The position numbers and the translations under genes are program-made. The notes below the pieces were generated by a model, which made no database searches, was not told where the DNA came from, and saw only the letters and a program-made list of their open reading frames with translations. Shown one piece after another: positions 7,278 through 14,749 of a stretch of 15,954 nt of DNA. This stretch comes from Halobacteriovorax sp. (GTDB taxonomy: Bacteria; Bdellovibrionota; Bacteriovoracia; Bacteriovoracales; Bacteriovoracaceae). The stretch lies in assembly GCA_002686115.1 (NCBI GenBank), contig NZAF01000099.1:1-15954 (forward strand). The letters run 5' to 3'. Every line of letters begins with the position of its first letter. Position 1 is the stretch's first letter.

Positions 7278-7967
7278 ATGAACATTCTCTCAAAACTTGT
7301 AAATGTCTTATCATTTAAAAGAGAAATGAATTCAAATAATCTTGAAAAACTTCCTCCATTTATGAATTGGTACGCCTTTGAAAAAAAAGATCAATTCTCA
7401 GCAGTTATCAACTTTGATCACACCAGCTCTTTAGAGATAACTAACGATTTAATCTCGCACAGTGATAAAGGCCAACTCAGTATTAAAGATATAAAAAGCC
7501 GAAGAAGTCTCTATCTCGATTTTTTAAAAGTTCATCACAAAAATATTTCTGTTGCTGTTGATAAAACGAAAGTTGAACTTGCTAAGTTTTCACCAAAAGC
7601 TGCTCCACACGAGGCAAAGGAGTGGGAGTGGTTTAGAGTCAGTATGCAAATTGCTAAAGAAAGTATCAAAAACTTCAACCCTCTAACCTCTTCTCTTGAA
7701 TATAAAATATTTGCTGGAAAAATTAGTGAAGAATCACCCTTTGTACTTAGAGTAATTTATTACAATTTAGACATCGTCTTTGAACTCGGTGATACGTTCT
7801 TCTATCGAGTCAAAGACAACAAAGGAAGCCCAGATAAATCAAAACATGTTGTTAAAGAAGCACCTATTCCATCACTCTATAATGACTTTTTAAATGTACT
7901 AATTGAATTTCTTTTAGAACTTAAAAATACTGAATTAAAAGTTCTCACTATCGACGATGAATCTTAA
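7278..7967 (+). CDS. hypothetical cytoplasmic protein
   Basis: This encodes a 229-residue protein from a family I do not recognise. The start is ATG 7278, which has AAAGGA (7265-7270) 7 bases upstream; the preceding in-frame TTG at 7275 is less likely. There is no signal peptide or membrane helix, and the sequence is rich in Lys, Phe and aromatic residues. Visible segments include a conserved-looking PPFMNWYAFEKKDQFS near the N-terminus, HEAKEWEWFRVSMQIAKES in the middle (about 115-133) and a C-terminal helix FLNVLIEFLLELKN. The gene is divergent from murI across a 74-base gap and its last 20 bases overlap the end of the opposing mgtC-family gene. Nothing in the context points to a function. 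Confidence 0.75.
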   Translation: MNILSKLVNVLSFKREMNSNNLEKLPPFMNWYAFEKKDQFSAVINFDHTSSLEITNDLISHSDKGQLSIKDIKSRRSLYLDFLKVHHKNISVAVDKTKVELAKFSPKAAPHEAKEWEWFRVSMQIAKESIKNFNPLTSSLEYKIFAGKISEESPFVLRVIYYNLDIVFELGDTFFYRVKDNKGSPDKSKHVVKEAPIPSLYNDFLNVLIEFLLELKNTELKVLTIDDES

Positions 7968-8646
7968 CCTTATCGACTCTAATCAATTGATTTATTTCAA
8001 GTCTAACGCCGTCTATCCAACGAGGATGTAGATCACAATAAACATGTAGAAGCCTCTTATCCTGCTCTTGATCTAGGATTTCTTCGACAACTTCCTCAAT
8101 AGAGTCCGTCTTCCTTAACACAACTTCTTTAACTGTTCCTTTAATTCTTCCAACTGATAAGACTTCAATATGATATGGCTTAAAATGTTTTTTAGACTCT
8201 AAAAACTTATGAAGAGGGTCAATGAGTCTTAGCACGACGAGAAGAGTTACAGTGATAATGGTTCCAACAAGTGGAAAACCAACACCAACTGTCATACCAA
8301 TCGCACCAACGGTCCAAATACTGGCAGCAGTTGTAAGACCAATAATATTTCCTCTACTTTGTAAAATAGCTCCAGCGCCTAGAAAACCAATCCCACTAAC
8401 AATCTGTGCTCCTGTCCTATTTGGGTCCCCTATGCCAGCACCATTTTCAATAGTCAGAAGCGACACTCCTGTATAAACACATGCTCCTAAGCATATCAGC
8501 ATATTAGTTTTTAAACCGGCCGCTTTCATCTTTTTTTCTCGATCCCAACCAATCAGACCACCTAAAATAAGAGCGATAATAACTTTAATACCAAAGCCAA
8601 GATAAAGAGGAACATTTCCAAGAAATTCTACATAAGTTGTCTTCAT
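7948..8646 (-). CDS. MgtC/SapB-family inner-membrane protein
   Basis: This encodes a 232-residue MgtC/SapB-family protein. Family members are inner-membrane proteins tied to survival in low magnesium, acid or host cells; in Salmonella, MgtC modulates the F-type ATP synthase. The conserved core is easy to read: GGLIGWDREKKMKAAGLKTN (29-48), DPNRTGAQIVSGIGFLGAGA (74-93) and GLTTAASIWTVGAIGM (103-118). Hydrophobic helices occupy about 15-35, 48-65, 80-97, 104-121 and 124-141. A soluble C-terminal domain (155-232, ACT-like in the family) follows, ending KVKIHRR. GGAG (complement of 8651-8654) lies 4 bases before the ATG. It is divergent from the App1-like gene. No magnesium riboswitch-like leader is visible: the upstream gap is only 125 bases. 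Transport activity is not implied for this family. Confidence 0.93.
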   Translation of the reverse strand: MKTTYVEFLGNVPLYLGFGIKVIIALILGGLIGWDREKKMKAAGLKTNMLICLGACVYTGVSLLTIENGAGIGDPNRTGAQIVSGIGFLGAGAILQSRGNIIGLTTAASIWTVGAIGMTVGVGFPLVGTIITVTLLVVLRLIDPLHKFLESKKHFKPYHIEVLSVGRIKGTVKEVVLRKTDSIEEVVEEILDQEQDKRLLHVYCDLHPRWIDGVRLEINQLIRVDKVKIHRR

Positions 8647-8771
8647 TATACTCCAAAATGAATTGATAGATATTTGGTTATATGCGAGAATAACCTATAT
8701 ATTCTATACTGCCCATATAAGGTTTTCAAGTATAGAAGACAGTTATCTAGACCAATAACAAAAGAAGACTC
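8647..8771. promoter_or_regulatory. divergent intergenic region, weak plus-strand promoter candidate
   Basis: This gap separates the mgtC-family gene (minus) from the App1-like gene (plus). TTGGTT at 8674-8679 and TATATT at 8698-8703, 18 bases apart, could drive the plus-strand gene. TATACT at 8705-8710 is an alternative -10. The match is modest, as expected by chance in AT-rich DNA. Confidence 0.3.
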
Positions 8772-9905
8772 ATGAAAAGGGCACATGCTGTACATTTCTT
8801 ACCTGTTTTAACTGATAAATGGATCGGTATTAAGGCCTCTTTAACGATGAAAGAAAACATCTATTCATCTGGTGAGAAACTTGAAAAGTTTAGTCCAAGT
8901 TTTCCTATCCAAGCATATAGGCTTTTAAACGCATATCACTTTAAAATGAAAATTGTGATCAAAGATGAAAATCTAGAGCCTTTTTTTGAAGAAGTATTTG
9001 AATCAGACTCATATGGCTCTTTCCAATTAAAAATTCCCTTGAATGAACTCAAAATCGATACAAATAGAAAGGTTCATATCATTGAAGCTTACGAAGTTGG
9101 AAAGATTAATGGATTAGAGATGCTTCTTGGTACTTACTTACCATTAGACCTTAAAGGACCTAAGAAATACATTATTTGTGACTTTGACAAAACTCTTGTC
9201 GATACAAAATATTCTACACCAGAAGAAATATATTACTCATTAACAAGTCCTATTGACACCTTCCCTACACTAACTGAGTCAATCGAACTTTTTAAAAAAT
9301 TCTTTGATCAAGGTTTTCATCCTTTCATTCTTTCAGCATCTCCACACTTCTATGAGAACGCCATTAGAGATTGGTTATATGCAAATAATATATATACAGC
9401 AGGAATTTTTCTAAAAGATTACAGAAGAGTCTTTTCTTTTCTAGACTCTGACTTATCTCCTAAAGATCTTAAAGTTCAAGGTATATATAAATTAGGTCAC
9501 TTGCTTGATATTATCTATTTAACAGGAGTGCCTGAAGAGATGGTATTAATGGGAGACAATTTTGAGTCTGACCCTATTATTTACCTCACTTTCTATGAAT
9601 TATTTTATGGAAATAAAGAACCAAGACAAATTTGGAAAACACTTAAAGACTCTGAGTCTTTTAAGTTAAACCACAAACAAAATAGTCTCGTACTAAATAA
9701 GATCTTTGAATTATCCGACGCAGTTAAAAGATCGGGTATCAAGCCTAAGATTCATATTTATATTAGAAAAAGGGCCAATGAAAAAAACCTAAGCCTGCCA
9801 GCAAATCATGATCTGCCTGTTCATGCTGTAACTCTATACGAAACAAGTATTAAACATCCACCAAAACTTAAGAGTAAAAAAGAAGCTCAGGTCCCCACAA
9901 AATAA
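8772..9905 (+). CDS. App1-like (DUF2183) HAD phosphatase
   Basis: This encodes a 377-residue, probably cytoplasmic protein with a HAD catalytic core like that of yeast App1 phosphatidate phosphatase. Residues 1-128 form a beta-rich N-terminal domain. Motif I is CDFDKTLVD with Asp137 (nucleophile) and Asp139. Motif II is FILSAS (S188/S190). Candidate motif III lysines are Lys215 (GIFLKDYR) and Lys240 (GIYKLGHL). Motif IV is LMGDNFESDPIIY with Asp262 and Asp267. The YKLGHLLDII then MGDNFESDPIIY arrangement is the App1-family hallmark. The likely reaction is dephosphorylation of a lipid or other phosphomonoester; phosphatidate as substrate is inferred. The C-terminal about 80 residues (after 300) are basic and unassigned. 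An AAGAAG serves as a weak ribosome site. The 3' end overlaps an opposing small gene by 38 bases. Confidence 0.82.
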   Translation: MKRAHAVHFLPVLTDKWIGIKASLTMKENIYSSGEKLEKFSPSFPIQAYRLLNAYHFKMKIVIKDENLEPFFEEVFESDSYGSFQLKIPLNELKIDTNRKVHIIEAYEVGKINGLEMLLGTYLPLDLKGPKKYIICDFDKTLVDTKYSTPEEIYYSLTSPIDTFPTLTESIELFKKFFDQGFHPFILSASPHFYENAIRDWLYANNIYTAGIFLKDYRRVFSFLDSDLSPKDLKVQGIYKLGHLLDIIYLTGVPEEMVLMGDNFESDPIIYLTFYELFYGNKEPRQIWKTLKDSESFKLNHKQNSLVLNKIFELSDAVKRSGIKPKIHIYIRKRANEKNLSLPANHDLPVHAVTLYETSIKHPPKLKSKKEAQVPTK

Positions 9906-10113
9906 CCTGAACAATACAGATCTTTAAACCAACCTTATGAATTCTTGACATTCTTGCTCGCCCATATTTCTCGCTTAACGCCCTAGATATAGGTAAATTG
10001 CTTAAATTAAGCGGAGTGATCTCTAGAAGAATTCTTAAACTACTAAGGATAACTATTGCCGCTAATATATATCTATTGCTCGGGTTTAAAAGACTTATTA
10101 AAATGTTATCCAT
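9868..10113 (-). CDS. probable small two-helix membrane protein
   Basis: This encodes an 81-residue protein of unknown family that I think is real. It has two hydrophobic stretches, NRYILAAIVILSSLRILLEI (13-32) and KICIVQVILWGPELLF (64-79). Between them is a polar basic loop (SRALSEKYGRARMSRIHKVG, 43-62) that reads like a conserved protein rather than antisense noise. It also has an excellent start: GGAG (complement of 10120-10123) 6 bases before the ATG. The evidence against it is that it overlaps the 3' end of the App1-like gene by 38 bases and lies entirely opposite the optional N-terminal extension of the plus-strand C45-like gene. Its ATG overlaps the chosen ATG of that gene (shared CATG at 10111-10114). 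Function is unknown. Confidence 0.55.
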   Translation of the reverse strand: MDNILISLLNPSNRYILAAIVILSSLRILLEITPLNLSNLPISRALSEKYGRARMSRIHKVGLKICIVQVILWGPELLFYS

Positions 10114-11707
10114 GACAGACTCCGTATATAATCCAACTCCAGTTATTGAACTCTTCGGAAGCGAGGAAGAATCCTTTTACCAATTAGGGATAAAAGATAG
10201 AGAGAGTGTAGAAATTTCCCTTCATCATATAAAAAGCCTGATTTCAACAAAATGGAATACTATAAACAAGCAAATACACGGTATCGCTGCTGAACTAGTG
10301 GATAAGGTTAGCTATCACAGCAATCATCACGAAAGACTTTTACAGGCCTACAGTGATGGTCTACAGGTAAAAAAGGCTGATATTAAATTCGCTCTTATGA
10401 TTCCTGAAATTTGTTCATTTATAGGTTCAAATACCCCAGACCTTTCGAGATTAGGATTTGGCTGTTCAAGCTTCTTTTCTTTGAATAAACATGGGGAACC
10501 TGTACATCATAGAGTTTTAGATTTTCCGCTAAAAGGTACGTATGATCAATTTGAAAGAGTTCAACTTAGCCATTTCAAAAATAAAAATAAGGTCATTAAT
10601 TTTTCAAGCGTAGGTCTGCCTTTTTCTGGATTAACATCGATGAATGAAAGTGGACTAACCTTAGGTATTCATCAAAAGTTTACTGATCACTTTAATGTTC
10701 ATGGAGAATCAATATTCTATTTAGCTCATGAACTTATTCACCAATGTCACAACATAGAGGATGTTAAAAATTTTCTTATGAAACATCAGACAATCACAAA
10801 TTGGAATTTTAATTGTCTTGATAGAGATGGTAATGTCTTGAGTGCAGACTTATGTGGCAATAAAGTTACATTCTTAGAACATGATCTTGAAGACGGCCCT
10901 ATTTATTTTTGTAATGAACTACTTGATCAAGACCTTAAACAAGCAGACTTTATCCCTTCTGGTATAAATAATTATAACGACAAGAGAATTGACAGTGCTT
11001 ATTCAAAGTTAAAGAAACTTGCACTCTATGATATGGATGATCCTGGTATGTTAAAATACCTTTCGACACCAACTAAGAAAAAAAAGTTTCATATCGACCC
11101 TATAACTCTTTCAAGTGTAAGTTCAGTACTCTTTAATCCATTACAAGAGAGCTGTTATCATGTATATGGAGAATCCCCAAAGATTCACGTCGGTAAAACA
11201 GAAAAGTATTCTAAAGTTTTTGATACTTACCAGCGTACACTTATTGAAACGAAAGCATTAAAAAATAATGTCATAACAAAAGAAGCACTCGCACACTTAA
11301 GCCTAGCTCAAAGCCATTTTGACCTTAATCAAATATCTGAATGTTACCATGAACTACAGATGTCTATTGAGAAAAACCGTGGTACTCCATATGAAGCGAT
11401 ATCAAAGTTCTATTTCTTAGTTGTTCAATACATCTATGAAGAACATTTAAATGTACTTTCACATCTTCAAGATGATATTTTAGAATTTTATGATGATTTG
11501 CCAACCTACTTACAAGAAGTAGCAATTATTATAGATCAAAGACTTTCCATTCTTTGCTCAACAAAACAAGTACTAACAGCAAATATTAGTAATGAAAATT
11601 TGAAAAAAAGGTATCGTTTTGAATCAAAGAAAGGAAAGCTAGCTCATCAAATATTTAAGAAATCGACTTTCATACATATAGATATTTTTGATGTGATCTT
11701 TCTCTAA
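10112..11707 (+). CDS. C45/acyltransferase-like Ntn hydrolase with C-terminal extension
   Basis: This encodes a 531-residue protein, numbered from the ATG at 10112, resembling the C45 family (isopenicillin N acyltransferase, carcinine and N-acyl amide hydrolases). These enzymes self-cleave to expose an N-terminal cysteine. The likely nucleophile is Cys118 in LGFGCSSFFSL. RVLDFP (134-139) matches the family RNLDW-type motif, and SSVGLPFSGLTSMNESGL (165-182) matches its pG..aGl.gMNe.Gl segment. Residues to about 250 complete the core. The remaining about 280 residues are mostly helical, have no recognised domain, and are unusual for the family. I chose 10112 because Cys118 then falls near the usual propeptide length and because the upstream extension (from 9998) is opposite a better-supported small gene. 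No Shine-Dalgarno precedes either start. Substrate is unknown; a linear amide or acyl group is inferred. It converges with the 11711 gene, with 3 bases between stops. Confidence 0.72.
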   Translation: MTDSVYNPTPVIELFGSEEESFYQLGIKDRESVEISLHHIKSLISTKWNTINKQIHGIAAELVDKVSYHSNHHERLLQAYSDGLQVKKADIKFALMIPEICSFIGSNTPDLSRLGFGCSSFFSLNKHGEPVHHRVLDFPLKGTYDQFERVQLSHFKNKNKVINFSSVGLPFSGLTSMNESGLTLGIHQKFTDHFNVHGESIFYLAHELIHQCHNIEDVKNFLMKHQTITNWNFNCLDRDGNVLSADLCGNKVTFLEHDLEDGPIYFCNELLDQDLKQADFIPSGINNYNDKRIDSAYSKLKKLALYDMDDPGMLKYLSTPTKKKKFHIDPITLSSVSSVLFNPLQESCYHVYGESPKIHVGKTEKYSKVFDTYQRTLIETKALKNNVITKEALAHLSLAQSHFDLNQISECYHELQMSIEKNRGTPYEAISKFYFLVVQYIYEEHLNVLSHLQDDILEFYDDLPTYLQEVAIIIDQRLSILCSTKQVLTANISNENLKKRYRFESKKGKLAHQIFKKSTFIHIDIFDVIFL

Positions 11708-11710
11708 AGA

Positions 11711-12583
11711 CTAATAGACGTCGGGTGCAACTTTAATAAAGAATTTACCAACAGATGATTCAAATGGGATGACAAAGACAGGTTTTTTACCTGGAGTTAT
11801 CGTCTTACTCTCATCGATGATTGGAATCGCCATATCAAGATTAACACCATGTTGTTCAAACTCTTTTTTTGACTGCCCATAAACCATATTAGTGAATTCA
11901 CTTGCAAAGTCACGGTTTGAACTATCAATTTCCTTAGAGTCCGCTGCAAGAACCTTATTTGAAAACTTAAGAAATGTTTCTTCAGGAAATGATATAAAAA
12001 CAGACCCATTAAAAAAGGTATTTTTTAATATAATTTTGCCTCTAATTGAAATATTTAAGTCTGTTTGATCAATTTTTTGTAATGTCATCGGTCTTCCTGG
12101 CTTTAGTCCCTCAACATTAAAACTAGTAAGAACCTTTTTACAAGAGCGAATTAATACCTCTATAAACTCTCTATCAAAGCTTGCATCTTCTTTTAGACCA
12201 TATGGAAAAAGACACATAATAAGAATCTGACTGATTATTTCCTTTGGAAGTGGCATAGAGATAGCTTTAAAACTAAGTTCATTTAACTCGCTAGGAATCA
12301 TCACTGTCTTATATAAATCGAAATCATTAAAGGCCAAGAAAACATACTTAGGTTTTGACTTAAGAGTTGATAAAACCCTTAAAAGATAATCCATATTTTT
12401 TATCTTATAGGTCTCTTCTATAAGAATGAGATCAAACTCATTTTCAGACAGAAGTTTAGTGGCAATGGTACGTGTACTTGCTACCATTGTATCGAGCTTA
12501 GCGACCTTTTCAAGTTCAGTCTTTAGTTCGCCTGCCCAATCATAATTAAATGAAAGAATGAGTACCTTTCTTATTACTTTCAA
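11711..12583 (-). CDS. degenerate receiver fused to CheX-like phosphatase domain
   Basis: This encodes a 290-residue cytoplasmic signalling protein. Residues 5-125 have the alternating pattern of a response-regulator receiver, but the key residues are gone. The beta-1 acidic pair is replaced by LSFNYD. The phospho-acceptor position in FDLILIEET holds Glu56, not Asp, and the usual lysine near MPLPKE is displaced. Residues 140-290 match CheX/CheC-type phosphatases: DFASEFTNMVYGQSKKEF contains the ExxN catalytic pair Glu229/Asn232 followed by the NMxxGxxK signature. CheX removes phosphate from CheY-P in chemotaxis, so the partner here is likely another receiver protein. The start is TTG at 12583, supported by GGAG (complement of 12589-12592) 5 bases upstream; the next ATG is at codon 33. 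It lies 41 bases after the small 12843 gene, probably in one operon. Confidence 0.78.
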   Translation of the reverse strand: MKVIRKVLILSFNYDWAGELKTELEKVAKLDTMVASTRTIATKLLSENEFDLILIEETYKIKNMDYLLRVLSTLKSKPKYVFLAFNDFDLYKTVMIPSELNELSFKAISMPLPKEIISQILIMCLFPYGLKEDASFDREFIEVLIRSCKKVLTSFNVEGLKPGRPMTLQKIDQTDLNISIRGKIILKNTFFNGSVFISFPEETFLKFSNKVLAADSKEIDSSNRDFASEFTNMVYGQSKKEFEQHGVNLDMAIPIIDESKTITPGKKPVFVIPFESSVGKFFIKVAPDVY

Positions 12584-12624
12584 ATCATCTCCAACATTTT
12601 CTTCTTTATCGGCTCATTCTAAAA

Positions 12625-12843
12625 TTATATGATATCAATTTTCTTAACTTTATTTTTATCAAAGTGTTTTTTCAAAAATAAGTAGTGCTTATATCTTTCA
12701 TGGGCCTCTTGATCTCTTTTTAAAAGAAAGTCTTTCTCCCCAATCTCAGAATCTGAAACATTCACAGAAAACTCAACACTATGTTGCTCATCAACAAGAT
12801 CTATTTTTTCTAATGGGAAAAATGCTTTAATGTTTAGTGCCAT
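12625..12843 (-). CDS. small hypothetical protein
   Basis: This encodes a 72-residue charged, soluble protein with no recognised family. The N-terminal half looks beta-rich (LNIKAFFPLEKIDLVDEQHS); the C-terminal half is a basic helix (LLKRDQEAHERYKHYLFLKK) ending KVKKIDII. It has no signal peptide. There is no Shine-Dalgarno; on the coding strand a perfect TATAAT (12854-12849) ends only 5 bases before the ATG, suggesting a leaderless message. It sits 41 bases upstream of the receiver-CheX gene on the same strand and may be co-transcribed as an accessory of that signalling protein, which is inference from position only. Confidence 0.6.
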   Translation of the reverse strand: MALNIKAFFPLEKIDLVDEQHSVEFSVNVSDSEIGEKDFLLKRDQEAHERYKHYLFLKKHFDKNKVKKIDII

Positions 12844-13046
12844 ACTTAATTATACTTTGCGTTATGACATTTTACATAGAACATTTTTTATAATAGCGCC
12901 TTCGTAACATATTGATATTACTCACTTTCTTTAAAAAGCTCCATAAATTATGAAAAGAGGATAAAAGAAGCGTACCAGATATGATAAATTCCCGACTAAT
13001 TTACACCATAAGTGTTTGATTTGCTTTAATGATGAGAGGAGAGACC
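12844..13046. promoter_or_regulatory. divergent regulatory region upstream of the phn operon
   Basis: This 203-base region separates the minus-strand small gene from phnD. It holds a minus-strand TATAAT (12849-12854) and a plus-strand TATAAT (12889-12894) with ATGACA 19 bases upstream (12864-12869). It also holds three 7-base tandem units: ACATTTT (12867-12873), ACATAGA and ACATTTT (to 12887). The units could be an operator but do not match the 7+4 spacing of a canonical Pho box. The rest, 12895-13033, contains no clear structure, and then the AGGAG ribosome site of phnD (13037-13041). Confidence 0.35.
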
Positions 13047-13955
13047 ATGAACAAGCTCGTGCTACTTGCTAGTGTTTTTAGCTTACTTTTTACAATTTCA
13101 TGTAAAAGAGATGACAAATTAGGAAGTGAAAACAACCCAATTAAATTGTATTTCACACCTTCTGTTGATGCAGACACAATCGCATCAAACTCTACAGATT
13201 TCCTACAATTTCTTGAAAAAGAAACTGGATACTTTTTCAAATCTGGTATTCCTACAAATTACATCTCTGTTGTTGAAGCTTTTGGTTCAGCAAGAGCTGA
13301 TATTGGAGTGATGAACTCATTTGGCTATATTATGGCCAATGAAAAATATGGTGCGAGTGCAAAGTTAAAAGTTATAAGACACGGCCATGACTACTACCAA
13401 GGGCAAATTATAGCTCACGTTGATAGCGGTATTGAAAGCATCAAAGACCTAGAGGGAAAGAAGTTTGCTTTTACTGATCCTTCATCAACTTCTGGTTACA
13501 TGTTTCCTCTAAAGATTATGAAAGAAGCAAAAGTAAATCCAAGTAATAAAACATTTGCTATCAAACACGATAATGTTGTGACTATGGTTTACCAGAAACA
13601 AGTAGATGCAGGAGCAACATACTATTCTGCACCAGATGAGAATGGAAAAATTAGAGACGCTAGAGCAAGAGTAAAGACTCAATTTCCAGATGTAGAAGAA
13701 AAAGTAAAAATCATCAAAACTACTGAGAAAATTCCAAATGACCCTTTTGTATTTAGAAAGGATCTTCCAAAAGAAATTACTGACAAATTTATTGCTGCAG
13801 TCAAAAAATATATTGCTACAGAAAAAGGTAAGACAGTATTTAAAAATATCTATAGTGTTGGTGGATTAGTCGATGCAACTGATGCTGACTACGATGGATT
13901 AAGAAATATGATTAAAGAAATCAATATCAATATTGAAGAACAATTAAGCAAATAA
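13047..13955 (+). CDS. phnD: phosphonate/phosphite-type ABC transporter substrate-binding lipoprotein
   Basis: This encodes a 302-residue periplasmic binding protein of the PhnD family, which captures phosphonates, phosphite or phosphate esters for the PhnC/PhnE importer. Residues 1-19 are a lipoprotein signal ending FTISC, with Cys20 the likely lipidated residue; Thr at -3 is a slightly unusual lipobox. Family segments are YFTPSVDAD (about 37-45), SARADIGVMNSFGYIMANEK (84-103), SIKDLEGKKFAFTDPSSTSG (132-151) and NDPFVFRKDLPK. The SSTSG loop is the usual oxyanion-binding region. The ATG at 13047 has AGGAG (13037-13041) 5 bases upstream; an in-frame ATG at 13029 would lie ahead of that ribosome site and is rejected. 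It is the first gene of a tight operon, 11 bases before phnC. Ligand identity cannot be read from the sequence. Confidence 0.93.
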   Translation: MNKLVLLASVFSLLFTISCKRDDKLGSENNPIKLYFTPSVDADTIASNSTDFLQFLEKETGYFFKSGIPTNYISVVEAFGSARADIGVMNSFGYIMANEKYGASAKLKVIRHGHDYYQGQIIAHVDSGIESIKDLEGKKFAFTDPSSTSGYMFPLKIMKEAKVNPSNKTFAIKHDNVVTMVYQKQVDAGATYYSAPDENGKIRDARARVKTQFPDVEEKVKIIKTTEKIPNDPFVFRKDLPKEITDKFIAAVKKYIATEKGKTVFKNIYSVGGLVDATDADYDGLRNMIKEININIEEQLSK

Positions 13956-13966
13956 GAGAGAAAGAA

Positions 13967-14728
13967 ATGGTTCTTGAAGTAAAAAATGTTAATAAAGTAT
14001 ATCCAAACGGAACCCATGCTCTGAAAGGCGTTAGCTTTGATGTAAAAGCGGGTGAGTTTCTTGTCATCATTGGTCTTTCAGGATCAGGTAAGTCTACGAT
14101 GCTTAGATGTATGAATAGACTGCACGATGTCTCTACTGGTGAAATCTTATTCGAAGGAAAAGACATTACAAAACTAAAAGGTAGTGAAATGAGAGCTGTA
14201 AGGTCTCGAATTGGAATGATATTCCAACACTTTAACCTTGTACCAAGAAAAACTGTAATGACAAATGTCCTTTCTGGTAAACTTGCTAAAACTGGAATCT
14301 TAAAATCAATTCTAGGAATCTACTCAGAAGAAGATAAAAGTAAGGCAATGGAATACATTAAGATTGTTGGACTAGAAGGAAAGGAAAACCATAGAGCAGA
14401 TAATCTTTCAGGTGGACAACAGCAAAGAGTCTCTATTGCCAGAGCACTTATGCAAAACCCAAAGGTTTTACTAGCAGATGAGCCAGTAGCTTCTCTTGAC
14501 CCTGCAACATCACACTCAGTTATGCAATACCTTAAAAAAGTAAATGAAGAGCTAGGTGTTACTGTTATTTGCAACCTTCACTTCTTATCACTTGTTAGAC
14601 AGTATTCTTCAAGAGTAATTGCTCTAAAAGGTGGTAATCTTATTTATGAGGGTCAGCCTCATGATATTGATGAAAATTGGTTCAAGACAATTTACGGTGA
14701 AGATGCCGTTGAAGTAACAATTAACTAA
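13967..14728 (+). CDS. phnC: phosphonate-type ABC transporter ATP-binding protein
   Basis: This encodes a 253-residue cytoplasmic ATPase that powers the PhnD/PhnE importer. Walker A is GLSGSGKST (33-41), the Q-loop is IGMIFQHFNL (82-91), the ABC signature is LSGGQQQR (146-153) and Walker B is VLLADEPVASLDP (166-178). The switch histidine lies in CNLHFLSLVRQYSSRV (204-219). The NLHFL wording and the RIGMIFQHFNLVPR stretch are typical of PhnC rather than other importer ATPases. Length is normal. The gene begins 11 bases after phnD and is followed by phnE after a 21-base gap, so the three are one transcript. A GAGAGAAAG ribosome site precedes the ATG. All catalytic motifs are intact. Confidence 0.95.
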   Translation: MVLEVKNVNKVYPNGTHALKGVSFDVKAGEFLVIIGLSGSGKSTMLRCMNRLHDVSTGEILFEGKDITKLKGSEMRAVRSRIGMIFQHFNLVPRKTVMTNVLSGKLAKTGILKSILGIYSEEDKSKAMEYIKIVGLEGKENHRADNLSGGQQQRVSIARALMQNPKVLLADEPVASLDPATSHSVMQYLKKVNEELGVTVICNLHFLSLVRQYSSRVIALKGGNLIYEGQPHDIDENWFKTIYGEDAVEVTIN

Positions 14729-14749
14729 TAGAATTAGAGAGACGTGAAA

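Noticed and set aside
8222..8476. Plus-strand open frame within the mgtC-family gene
   Set aside because: It is antisense to the strongly conserved MgtC core and has no ribosome site or protein-like pattern.
9998..10111. N-terminal extension of the C45-like gene to the ATG at 9998
   Set aside because: It has no ribosome site, lies opposite a small gene with a strong one, and would push the catalytic cysteine to residue 156, farther than the family norm.
12867..12887. Canonical Pho box before phnD
   Set aside because: The repeats have a 7-base period without the 4-base spacers and do not match CTGTCAT closely.
13001..13240. Minus-strand open frame across the phnD start
   Set aside because: It is antisense to a clear lipoprotein gene; the reading is a shadow.
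14320..14574. Minus-strand open frame inside phnC
   Set aside because: It covers the ABC signature and Walker B region on the opposite strand, so it is a shadow.
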